Shown here piece by piece: positions 26,109-38,200 of a stretch of 64,000 bases of DNA (its first letter is position 1; each line of letters begins with the position of its first letter). Source of the DNA: Ptiloglossa arizonensis (taxonomy: Eukaryota; Arthropoda; Insecta; Hymenoptera; Colletidae); contig NW_027478977.1 in NCBI RefSeq assembly GCF_051014685.1, positions 1-64,000 of the forward strand, read 5' to 3'. The notes below the pieces were generated by a model. That model was not told where the DNA came from. It searched no databases and was given only the letters and a program-made list of their open reading frames with translations. Position numbers and translations under genes: made by a program.

Positions 26109-29100
26109 GAAAATTTTGATGGTTTCTCAACCATTCCATAACTTCAAACACCCATATCTCGCGTGCGGATTGACGAACTCGAGAAATTCCTGTTGCACCT
26201 GAAAGCAGAAACCCGCCTGATTGCAATGGCATGTGTATTTTTGCCCTAGGCCATAGTAGTTATTGGTTTCGAGTATCAGACTTGCGAAAATTACGATGGT
26301 TTCTCAACCATTCCTTATCTTCAAACTCCCATATCTCGCGAACGGATTGACGAACTCGAGAAATTCCTGTTGCATCTGAAAGCAGAAACACGCCCGATTA
26401 CAACGGTATGTGTATTTTTGCCCTAGGCCATAGTAGTTAATGGTATCGAGTATCAGACTTGCGAAAATTTTGATGGTTTCTCAACCATTCCTTAATTTCA
26501 GACTCCCATATCTCGCGAACGGATTGACGAACTCGAGAAATTCCTGTTGCATCTGAAAGTAGAAACTCGCCCGATTACAACGGTATGTGTATTTTTGCCC
26601 TAGGCCATAGTAGTTATTGGTTTCGAGTACCAGACTTGCGAAAATTTTGATGGTTTCTCAACCATTCCTTCACTTCAAACTCCCGAATCTCGCGAACGGA
26701 TTGACGAACTCGAGAAGTTCCTGTTGCATCTGAAAGCAGAAACTCGTCCGATTACAATGGTATGTGTATTTTTGTCCTAGGCCATAGTAGTTATTGGTTT
26801 CGAGTATCAGACTTGCGAAAATTACGATGGTTTCTCAACCATTCCTTATCTTCAAACTCCCATATCTCGCGAACGGATTGACGAACTCGAGAAAATCCTG
26901 TTGCATCTGAAAGCAGAAACTCGCCCGATTACAACGGTATGTGTATTATTGCCCTGGGCCATAGTAGTTATTGGTTTCGAGTATCAGACTTGCGAAAATT
27001 TTGATGGTTTCTCAACCATTCCTTCACTTCAAACTCCCATATCTCGCGAACGGATTGACGAACTCGAGAAGTTCCTGTTGCATCTGAAAGCAGAAACTCG
27101 TCCGATTACAACGGTATGTGTATTTTTGCCCTAGGCCATAGTAGTAATTGGTTTCGAGTATCACACTTGCGAAAATTTTGATGGTATCACAACCATTCCA
27201 TAACTTCAAACTCCCATATCTCGCAAACGGATTGACGAACTCGAGAAATTCCTGTTGCATCTGAAAGTAGAAACTCGCCCGATTACAACGGTATGTGTAT
27301 TTTTCACCTAGGCCATTGTAGTTATTGGTTTCGAGTATCAGACTTGCGAAAATTTTGATGGTATCTCAACCATTCCTTAACTTCAAACTCCCATATCTCG
27401 TGAACGGATTGACGAACTCCAGAATATCCTGTTGCTTCTGAAAGCAGAAACTCGTCCGATTACAACTGTATGTGTATTTTTGACCTAGGCCATAGTAGTT
27501 ATTGGTTTCGAGTATCAGACATGCGAAAATTTTGATGGTTTCTCAACCATTTCTTAACCTCCGACTCCCATATCTCGCGAACGGATTGACGAACTCGAGA
27601 AATTCTGTTGCATCTGAAAGCAGAAACTCACCCGATTACAACGGTACGTGTATTTTTGGCCTAGGCCATAGTAGTTATTGGTTTCGAGTATCAGACTTGC
27701 GAAAATTTTGATGGTTTCTCAACCATTCCATAACTTCAAACTCCCATATCTCGCGAAAGGATTGACGAACTCGAGAAATTCCTATTGCATCTGAAAGCAG
27801 AAACTCGACCGATTACAACGGTATGTGTATTTTTGCCCTAGGCCATAGTAGTTATTGGTTTCGAGTATCAGACTTGCGAAAATTACGATGGTTTCTCAAC
27901 CATTCCTTATCTTCAAACTCCCATATCTCGCGAACGGATTGACGAACTCGAGAAAATCCTGTTGCATCTGAAAGCAGAAATTCGCCCGATTACAACGGTA
28001 TGTGTATTATTGCCCTGGGCCATAGTAGTTATTGGTTTCGAGTATCAGACTTGCGAAAATTTTGATGGTTTCTCAACCATTCCTTCACTTCAAACTCCCA
28101 TATCTCGCGAACGGATTGACGAACTCGAGAAGTTCCTGTTGCATCTGAAAGCAGAAACTCGTCAGATTACAACGGTATGTGTATTTTTGCCCTAGGCCAT
28201 AGTAGTTACTGGTTTCGAGTATCAGACTTGCGAAAATTTTCATGGTTTCTCAACCATTCCTTAACTTCAAACTCCCATATCTCGCGAACGGATTGACGAA
28301 CTCGAGAAATTCCTATTGCATCTGAAAGCAGAAACTCGACCGATTACAACGGTATGTGTATTTTTGCCCTAGGCCATAGTAGTTATTGGTTTCGAGTATC
28401 AGACTTGCGAAAATTTTGATGGTTTCTCAACCATTCCTTAATTTCAGACACCCATATCTCGCGAACGGGTTGTCGAACTCGAGAAATTCCTGTTGCATCT
28501 GAAAGCAGAAACACGCCCGATTACAACGGTATGTGTATTTTTGCCCTAGGCCATAGTAGTTATTGGTTTCGAGTATCAGGCTTGCGAAAATTTTGATGGT
28601 TTCTCAACCATTCCTTAACTTCAAACTCCCATATCTCGCGAACGGATTGTCGAACTCGACAAATTCCTGTCGCATCTGAAAGCAGAAACACGCCCGATTA
28701 CAACGGTATGTGTATTTTTGCCCTAGGCCATAGTAGTTATTGGTATCGAGTATCAGACTTGCGAAATCTTTGATTGTTTCTCAACCATTCCTTAACTTCA
28801 AAGTCCCATATCTCGCGAACGGAATGAGGAACTCGAGAAATTCCTATGCATCTGAAAGCAGAAGCTCGCCCGATTACAACCGTGTGTGTACTTTTCCCCT
28901 TGGCCATTCCACTTATTGGTTTCGAGTATCAGACTTGCGAAAATTTTGATGGTTTCCCAACCATTCCTTAACTTCAAACTCCCATATCTCGCGAACGGAT
29001 TGACGAACTCGAGAAAATCCTGTTGCATCTGAAAGCAGAAACTCGCCCGATTACAACGGTATGTGTATTTTTGCCCTAGGCAATAGTAGTTATTGGTTTC

Positions 29101-30625
29101 GAGTATCAGACTTGCGAAAGTTTTGATGGTTTCTCAACCTTTCCATAACTTCAAACACCCATATCTCGCGAGCGGATTGACGAACTCGAGAAATTCCTGT
29201 TGCATCTGAAAGCAGAAACCCGCCCGATTACAAAGGTATGTGTATTTTTACCCTAGGCCATAGTAGTTATTGGTATCGAGTATCAGACTTGCGAAAATTT
29301 TGACGGTTTCTCAAACATTCCTTAACTTCAAACTCCCTTATCTCGCGAACGGAATGTGGAACTCGAGAAATTCCTGTTGCATCTGAAAGCAGAAACTCGC
29401 CCGATTACAAACGTGTGTGTACTTTTCCCCTAGGCCATTCCACTTATTGGTTTCGAGTATCAGACTTGCGAAAATTTTGATGGTTTCTCAACCATTCCTT
29501 AACTTCAAACACCCATATCTCGCGAACGGATTGACGAACTCGAGAAAATCCTGTTGCATCTGAAAGCAGAAACTCGCCCGATTACAACGGTATGTGTATT
29601 ATTGCCCTAGGCCATAGTAGTTATTGGTTTCGAGTATCAGACTTGCGAAACTTTTGATGGTTTCTCAACCATTCCATAACTTCAAACACCCACATCTCGC
29701 GAACGGATTGACGAACTCGAGAAATTCCTGTTGCATCTGAAAGCAGAAACCCGCCTGATTACAATGGCATGTGTATTTTTGCCCTAGGCCATAGTAGTTA
29801 TTGGTTTCGAGTATCACACTTGCAATAATTTTGATTGTTTCACAACCATTCCATAACTTCAAACTCCCATATCTCGCGAACGAATTGACGAACTCGAGAA
29901 ATTCCTGTTGCATCTGAAAGTAGAAACTCGCCCGATTACAACGGTATGTGTATTTTTGTCCTAGGCCATAGTAGATATTGGTTTCGAGTATCAGACTTGC
30001 GAAAATTTTGATGGTTTCTCAACCATTCCTTAACTTCAAACTCCCATATCTCGCGAACGGATTGACGAACTCGAGAAGTTCCTGTTGCATCTGAAGGCAG
30101 AAACTCGTCCGATTACAACGGTATGTGTATTTTTGCCCTAGGCCATAGTAGTCATTGGTTTCGAGTATCAGACTTGCGAAAATTTTGATGGTTTCTCAAC
30201 CATTCCTTAACTTCAAACTCCCATATCTCGCGAACGGATTGACGAACTCGAGAAAATCCTGTTGCATCTGAAAGCAGAAACTCGTCCGATTACAACGGTA
30301 TGTGTATTGTTGCCCTAGGCCATAGTAGTTATTGGTTTCGAGAATCAGACTTTCGAAAATTTTGATGGTTTCTCAACCATTCCTTAACTTCAAACTCCCA
30401 TATCTCGCGAACGGATTGACGAACTCGAGAAATTCCAATTGCATCTGAATGCAGAAAGTCGCCCGGTTACAAAGGTATGTGTATTTTTGCCCTAGGCCAT
30501 AGTAGTTATTGGTTTCGAGTATCAGACTTGCGAAAATTTTGATGGTTTCTCAACCATTCCTTAATTTCAGACACCCATATCTCGCGAACGGGTTGTCGAA
30601 CTCGAGAAATTCCTGTTGCATCTGA
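26016..30625 (+). repeat. Block C, copy 1 of a 4.4-4.6 kb segmental duplication
   Basis: Near-identical to 35216-39648, with most landmarks offset by exactly 9,200 bp (52 monomers less 4 bp). Examples are 26901/36101, 27502/36702, 28740/37940 and 29665/38865. I noticed roughly a dozen base differences. From 26109 to about 29115 the monomers are distinctive: GCGAAAATTACGATGG, CTTATCTTCAAACTCC, TATTATTGCCCTGGGCC, and TTCCTATGCATC with one base lost. From about 29116 they are of block D types. This copy keeps one monomer after 29948 that copy 2 lacks. It ends in a chimeric monomer at 30532-30708. Confidence 0.92.
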
Positions 30626-30708
30626 AAGCAGTAACACGCCCGATTACAACAGTATGTGTATTTTTGCCCTAGGCAATAGTAGTTATTGGTTTCGAGTATC
30701 AGACTTGC
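30532..30708 (+). repeat. Chimeric monomer at the end of block C copy 1
   Basis: The left part carries the D9 signature (TTAATTTCAGACACCC, GCGAACGGGTTGTCG). The right part carries the D2 signature (GCAGTAACACGCCCG, ACAACAGTATG, CTAGGCAATAG). In block C copy 2 the corresponding D9 monomer is intact and is followed by D10, D11, D12, D1 and D2. Copy 1 has therefore apparently lost these in a single exchange within the shared GAACTCGAGAAATTCC region. Confidence 0.85.
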
Positions 30709-32301
30709 GAAAATTTTGATGGTTTCTCAACCTTTCCATAACTTCAAACACCCATATCTCGCGAGCGGATTGACGAACTCGAAAAATTCCTGTTGCATCT
30801 GAAAGCAGAAACCCGCCCGATTACAACGGTATGTGTATTTTTACCCTAGGCCATAGTAGTTATTGGTATCGAGTATCAGACTTGCGAAAATTTTGACGGT
30901 TTCTCAAACATTCCTTAACTTCAAACTCCCTTATCTCGCGAACGGAATGTGGAACTCGAGAAATTCCTGTTGCATCTGAAAGCAGAAACTCGCCCGATTA
31001 CAAACGTGTGTGTACTTTTCCTCTAGGCCATTCCACTTATTGGTTTCGAGTATCAGACTTGCGAAAATTTTGATGGTTTCTCAACCATTCCTTAACTTCA
31101 AACACCCATATCTCGCGAACGGATTGACGAACTCGAGAAAATCCTGTTGCATCTGAAAGCAGAAACTCGCCCGATTACAACGGTATGTGTATTATTGCCC
31201 TAGGCCATAGTAGTTATTGGTTTCGAGTATCAGACTTGCGAAACTTTTGATGGTTTCTCAACCATTCCATAACTTCATACACCCATATCTCGCGAACGGA
31301 TTGACGAACTCGAGAAATTCCTGTTGCATCTGAAAGCAGAAACCCGCCTGATTACAATGGCATGTGTATTTTTGCCCTAGGCCATAGTAGTTATTGGTTT
31401 CGAGTACCAGACTTGCGAAAATTTTGATGGTTTCTCAACCATTCCATAACTTCAAACACCCATATCTCGCGAACGGATTGACGAACTCGAGAAGTTCCTG
31501 TTGCATCTGAAAGCAGAAACTCGTCCGATTACAACGGTATGTGTATTGTTGCCCTAGGCCATAGTAGTTATTGGTTTCGAGTATCAGACTTGCGAAAATT
31601 TTGATGGTTTCTCAACCATTCCTTAATTTCAGACACCCATATCTCGCGAACGGGTTGTCGAACTCGAGAAATTCCTGTTGCATCTGAAAGCAGAAACACG
31701 CCCGATTACAACAGTATGTGTATTTTTGCCCTAGGCCATAGTAGTTATTGGTTTCGAGTACCAGACTTGCGAAAATTTTGATGGTTTCTCAACCATTCCA
31801 TAACTTCAAACACCCATATCTCGCGAACGGATTGACGAACTCGAGAAGTTCCTGTTGCATCTGAAAGCAGAAACTCGTCCGATTACAACGGTATGTGTAT
31901 TTTTGCCCTAGGCCATAGTAGTTATTGGTATAGAGTATCAGACTTGCGAAAACTTTGATGGTTTCTCAACCATTCCTTAACTTCAAACTCCCATATCTCG
32001 CGAACGGAATGAGGAACTCGAGAAATTCCTGTTGCATCTGAAAGCAGAAGCTCGCCCGATTACAACCGTGTGTGTACTTTTCCCCTAGGCCATTCCACTT
32101 ATTGGTTTCGAGTATCAGAATTGCGAAAATTTTGATGGTTTCTCAACCATTCCATAACTTCAAACACCCATATCTCGCGAGCGGATTGACGAACTCGTGA
32201 AATTCCTCTTGCACCTGAAAGCAGAAACAAGCCTGATTACAGTGGCATGTGTATTTTTGCCCTAGGCCATAGTAGTTATTGGTTTCGAGTACCAGACTTG
32301 C
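30709..32301 (+). repeat. Block D, first irregular run
   Basis: Nine monomers of block D classes. D3, D4, D5 and D6 come in order (D6 has CTTCATACACCC near 31270). Then two copies of a monomer with GAGTACCAGAC upstream and CCATAACTTCAAACACCC with GAGAAGTTCC alternate with a D9 monomer, followed by D11 (AGAAGCTCGCCCG) and D12 (GAAATTCCTCTTGCACC). The doubled alternation near 31410-31950 is a local two-monomer duplication. Confidence 0.8.
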
Positions 32302-34778
32302 GAAAATTTTGATGGTTTCTCAACCATTCCATAACTTCAAACACCCATATCTCGCGAGCGGATTGACGAACTCGAGAAATTCCTGTTGCACCTGAAAGCA
32401 GAAACCCGCCTTATTACAATGGCATGTGTATTTTTGGCCTAGGCCATAGTAGTTATTGGTTTCGATATCAGACTTGCGAAAATTTTGATGGTTTCTCAAC
32501 CATTCCTTAAATTCAGACTCCCATATCTCGCGAACGGATTGTCGCACTCGAGAAATTCCTGTTGCATCTGAAAGCAGTAACACGCCCGATTACAACAGTA
32601 TGTGTATTTTTGCCCTAGGCAATAGTAGTTATTGGTTTCGAGTATCAGACTTGCGAAAATTTTGATGGTTTCTCAACCTTTCCATAACTTCAAACACCCA
32701 TATCTCGCGAGCGGATTGACGAACTCGAGAAATTCCTGTTGCATCTGAAAGCAGAAACCCGCCCGATTACAACGGTATGTGTATTTTTACCCTAGGCCAT
32801 AGTAGTTATTGGTATCGAGTATCAGACTTGCGAAAATTTTGACGGTTTCTCAAACATTCCTTAACTTCAAACTCCCTTATCTCGCGAACGGAATGTGGAA
32901 CTCGAGAAATTCCTGTTGCATCTGAAAGCAGAAACTCGCCCGATTACAAACGTGTGTGTACTTTTCCTCTAGGCCATTCCACTTATTGGTTTCGAGTATC
33001 AGACTTGCGAAAATTTTGATGGTTTCTCAACCATTCCTTAACTTCAAACACCCATATCTCGCGAACGGATTGACGAACTCGAGAAAATCCTGTTGCATCT
33101 GAAAGCAGAAACTCGCCCGATTACAACGGTATGTGTATTATTGCCCTAGGCCATAGTAGTTATTGGTTTCGAGTATCAGACTTGCGAAACTTTTGATGGT
33201 TTCTCAACCATTCCATAACTTCATACACCCATATCTCGCGAACGGATTGACGAACTCGAGAAATTCCTGTTGCATCTGAAAGCAGAAACCCGCCTGATTA
33301 CAATGGCATGTGTATTTTTGCCCTAGGCCATAGTAGTTATTGGTTTCGAGTATCACACTTGCAATAATTTTGATTGTTTCACAACCATTCCATAACTTCA
33401 AACTCCCATATCTCGCGAACGAATTGACGAACTCGAGAAACTCCTGTTGCATCTGAAAGTAGAAACTCGCCCGATTACAACGGTATGTGTATTTTTGTCC
33501 TAGGCCATAGTAGTTATTGGTTTCGAGTATCAGACTTGCGAAAATTTTGATGGTTTCTCAACCATTCCTTAACTTCAAACTCCCATATCTCGCGAACGGA
33601 TTGACGAACTCGAGAAGTTCCTGTTGCATCTGAAAGCAGAAACTCGTCCGATTACAACGGTATGTGTATTTTTGCCCTAGGCCATAGTAGTCATTGGTTT
33701 CGAGTATCAGACTTGCGAAAATTTTGATGGTTTCTCAACCATTCCTTAACTTCAAACTCCCATATCTCGCGAACGGATTGACGAACTCGAGAAAATCCTG
33801 TTGCATCTGAAAGCAGAAACTCGTCCGATTACAACGGTATGTGTATTGTTGCCCTAGGCCATAGTAGTTATTGGTTTCGAGAATCAGACTTTCGAAAATT
33901 TTGATGGTTTCTCAACCATTCCTTAACTTCAAACTCCCATATCTCGCGAACGGATTGACGAACTCGAGAAATTCCTATTGCATCTGAAAGCAGAAAGTCG
34001 CCCGATTACAACGGTATGTGTATTTTTGCCCTAGGCCATAGTAGTTATTGGTTTCGAGTATCAGACTTGCGAAAATTTTGATGGTTTCTCAACCATTCCT
34101 TAATTTCAGACACCCATATCTCGCGAACGGGTTGTCGAACTCGAGAAATTCCTGTTGCATCTGAAAGCAGAAACACGCCCGATTACAACAGTATGTGTAT
34201 TTTTGCCCTAGGCCATAGTTGTTATTGGTTTCGAGTATCAGGCTTGCGAAAATTTTGATGGTTTCTCAACCATTCCTTAACTTCAAACTCCCATATCTCG
34301 CGAACGGATTGTCGAACTCGACAAGTTCCTGTTGCATCTGACAGCAGAAACACGCCCGATTACAACGGTATGTGTATTTTTGCCCTAGGCCATAGTAGTT
34401 ATTGGTATAGAGTATCAGACTTGCGAAAACTTTGATGGTTTCTCAACCATTCCTTAACTTCAAACTCCCATATCTCGCGAACGGAATGAGGAACTCGAGA
34501 AATTCCTGTTGCATCTGAAAGCAGAAGCTCGCCCGATTACAACCGTGTGTGTACTTTTCCCCTAGGCCATTCCACTTATTGGTTTCGAGTATCAGAATTG
34601 CGAAAATTTTGATGGTTTCTCAACCATTCCATAACTTCAAACACCCATATCTCGCGAGCGGATTGACGAACTCGTGAAATTCCTCTTGCACCTGAAAGCA
34701 GAAACAAGCCTGATTACAGTGGCATGTGTATTTTTGCCCTAGGCCATAGTAGTTATTGGTTTCGAGTACCAGACTTGC
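32302..34778 (+). repeat. Block D 14-monomer HOR variant (2,477 bp)
   Basis: Runs from one D1 monomer (GCCTTATTACAATGG, with TTCGATATCAG lacking a base) to the next at 34779. It contains the twelve D classes plus two extra monomers, marked by GAGAATCAGACTTTCG at 33879 and by TTCCTATTGC with AGAAAGTCGCCCG near 33975-34010. The GAGAATCAGACTTTCG marker recurs at 51039 and 53516, also 2,477 bp apart, so the 14-mer form exists elsewhere. Confidence 0.88.
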
Positions 34779-35215
34779 GAAAATTTTGATGGTTTCTCAA
34801 CCATTCCATAACTTCAAACACCCATATCTCGCGAGCGGATTGACGAACTCGAGAAATTCCTGTTGCACCTGAAAGCAGAAACCCGCCTTATTACAATGGC
34901 ATGTGTATTTTTGGCCTAGGCCATAGTAGTTATTGGTTTCGATATCAGACTTGCGAAAATTTTGATGGTTTCTCAACCATTCCTTAAATTCAGACTCCCA
35001 TATCTCGCGAACGGATTGTCGCACTCGAGAAATTCCTGTTGCATCTGAAAGCAGTAACACGCCCGATTACAACAGTATGTGTATTTTTGCCCTAGGCAAT
35101 AGTAGTTATTGGTTTCGAGTATCAGACTTGCGAAAATTTTGATGGTTTCTCAACCTTTCCATAACTTCAAACACCCATATCTCGCGAACGGATTGACGAA
35201 CTCGAGAAATTCCTG
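34779..35215 (+). repeat. Block D partial unit (D1, D2, start of D3) before block C copy 2
   Basis: D1, then D2 (GCAGTAACACG, GGCAATAG), then the beginning of D3 (CAACCTTTCCATAACTTC). The D3 monomer switches at about 35181-35216 to the end of a block B monomer (CGCCCTATTACAACGG, GCACTAGGCCACAG). This chimeric monomer is the left breakpoint of the 9.2 kb duplication. Confidence 0.85.
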
Positions 35216-38200
35216 TTGCATCTGAAAGCAGAAACTCGCCCTATTACAACGGTATGTGTATTTTTGCACTAGGCCACAGTAGTTATCGGTTTCGAGTATC
35301 AGACTTGCGAAAATTTTGATGGTTTCTCAACCATTCCATAACTTCAAACACCCATATCTCGCGAGCGGATTGACGAACTCGAGAAATTCCTGTTGCACCT
35401 GAAAGCAGAAACCCGCCTGATTGCAATGGCATGTGTATTTTTGCCCTAGGCCATAGTAGTTATTGGTTTCGAGTATCAGACTTGCGAAAATTACGATGGT
35501 TTCTCAACCATTCCTTATCTTCAAACTCCCATATCTCGCGAACGGATTGACGAACTCGAGAAATTCCTGTTGCATCTGAAAGCAGAAACACGCCCGATTA
35601 CAACGGTATGTGTATTTTTGCCCTAGGCCATAGTAGTTAATGGTATCGAGTATCAGACTTGCGAAAATTTTGATGGTTTCTCAACCATTCCTTAATTTCA
35701 GACTCCCATATCTCGCGAACGGATTGACGAACTCGAGAAATTCCTGTTGCATCTGAAAGTAGAAACTCGCCCGATTACAACGGTATGTGTATTTTTGCCC
35801 TAGGCCATAGTAGTTATTGGTTTCGAGTACCAGACTTGCGAAAATTTTGATGGTTTCTCAACCATTCCTTCACTTCAAACTCCCGAATCTCGCGAACGGA
35901 TTGACGAACTCGAGAAGTTCCTGTTGCATCTGAAAGCAGAAACTCGTCCGATTACAACGGTATGTGTATTTTTGTCCTAGGCCATAGTAGTTATTGGTTT
36001 CGAGTATCAGACTTGCGAAAATTACGATGGTTTCTCAACCATTCCTTATCTTCAAACTCCCATATCTCGCGAACGGATTGACGAACTCGAGAAAATCCTG
36101 TTGCATCTGAAAGCAGAAACTCGCCCGATTACAACGGTATGTGTATTATTGCCCTGGGCCATAGTAGTTATTGGTTTCGAGTATCAGACTTGCGAAAATT
36201 TTGATGGTTTCTCAACCATTCCTTCACTTCAAACTCCCATATCTCGCGAACGGATTGACGAACTCGAGAAGTTCCTGTTGCATCTGAAAGCAGAAACTCG
36301 TCCGATTACAACGGTATGTGTATTTTTGCCCTAGGCCATAGTAGTTATTGGTTTCGAGTATCACACTTGCGAAAATTTTGATGGTATCACAACCATTCCA
36401 TAACTTCAAACTCCCATATCTCGCAAACGGATTGACGAACTCGAGAAATTCCTGTTGCATCTGAAAGCAGAAACTCGCCCGATTACAACGGTATGTGTAT
36501 TTTTCACCTAGGCCATTGTAGTTATTGGTTTCGAGTATCAGACTTGCGAAAATTTTGATGGTATCTCAACCATTCCTTAACTTCAAACTCCCATATCTCG
36601 TGAACGGATTGACGAACTCCAGAATATCCTGTTGCTTCTGAAAGCAGAAACTCGTCCGATTACAACTGTATGTGTATTTTTGACCTAGGCCATAGTAGTT
36701 ATTGGTTTCGAGTATCAGACATGCGAAAATTTTGATGGTTTCTCAACCATTTCTTAACCTCCGACTCCCATATCTCGCGAACGGATTGACGAACTCGAGA
36801 AATTCTGTTGCATCTGAAAGCAGAAACTCACCCGATTACAACGGTACGTGTATTTTTGCCCTAGGCCATAGTAGTTATTGGTTTCGAGTATCAGACTTGC
36901 GAAAATTTTGATGGTTTCTCAACCATTCCATAACTTCAAACTCCCATATCTCGCGAAAGGATTGACGAACTCGAGAAATTCCTATTGCATCTGAAAGCAG
37001 AAACTCGACCGATTACAACGGTATGTGTATTTTTGCCCTAGGCCATAGTAGTTATTGGTTTCGAGTATCAGACTTGCGAAAATTACGATGGTTTCTCAAC
37101 CATTCCTTATCTTCAAACTCCCATATCTCGCGAACGGATTGACGAACTCGAGAAAATCCTGTTGCATCTGAAAGCAGAAATTCGCCCGATTACAACGGTA
37201 TGTGTATTATTGCCCTGGGCCATAGTAGTTATTGGTTTCGAGTATCAGACTTGCGAAAATTTTGATGGTTTCTCAACCATTCCTTCACTTCAAACTCCCA
37301 TATCTCGCGAACGGATTGACGAACTCGAGAAGTTCCTGTTGCATCTGAAAGCAGAAACTCGTCAGATTACAACGGTATGTGTATTTTTGTCCTAGGCCAT
37401 AGTAGTTACTGGTTTCGAGTATCAGACTTGCGAAAATTTTCATGGTTTCTCAACCATTCCTTAACTTCAAACTCCCATATCTCGCGAACGGATTGACGAA
37501 CTCGAGAAATTCCTATTGCATCTGAAAGCAGAAACTCGACCGATTACAACGGTATGTGTATTTTTGCCCTAGGCCATAGTAGTTATTGGTTTCGAGTATC
37601 AGACTTGCGAAAATTTTGATGGTTTCTCAACCATTCCTTAATTTCAGACACCCATATCTCGCGAACGGGTTGTCGAACTCGAGAAATTCCTGTTGCATCT
37701 GAAAGCAGAAACACGCCCGATTACAACGGTATGTGTATTATTGCCCTAGGCCATAGTAGTTATTGGTTTCGAGTATCAGGCTTGCGAAAATTTTGATGGT
37801 TTCTCAACCATTCCTTAACTTCAAACTCCCATATCTCGCGAACGGATTGTCGAACTCGACAAATTCCTGTCGCATCTGAAAGCAGAAACACGCCCGATTA
37901 CAACGGTATGTGTATTTTTGCCCTAGGCCATAGTAGTTATTGGTATCGAGTATCAGACTTGCGAAAACTTTGATTGTTTCTCAACCATTCCTTAACTTCA
38001 AAGTCCCATATCTCGCGAACGGAATGAGGAACTCGAGAAATTCCTATGCATCTGAAAGCAGAAGCTCGCCCGATTACAACCGTGTGTGTACTTTTCCCCT
38101 TGGCCATTCCACTTATTGGTTTCGAGTATCAGACTTGCGAAAATTTTGATGGTTTCCCAACCATTCCTTAACTTCAAACTCCCATATCTCGCGAACGGAT

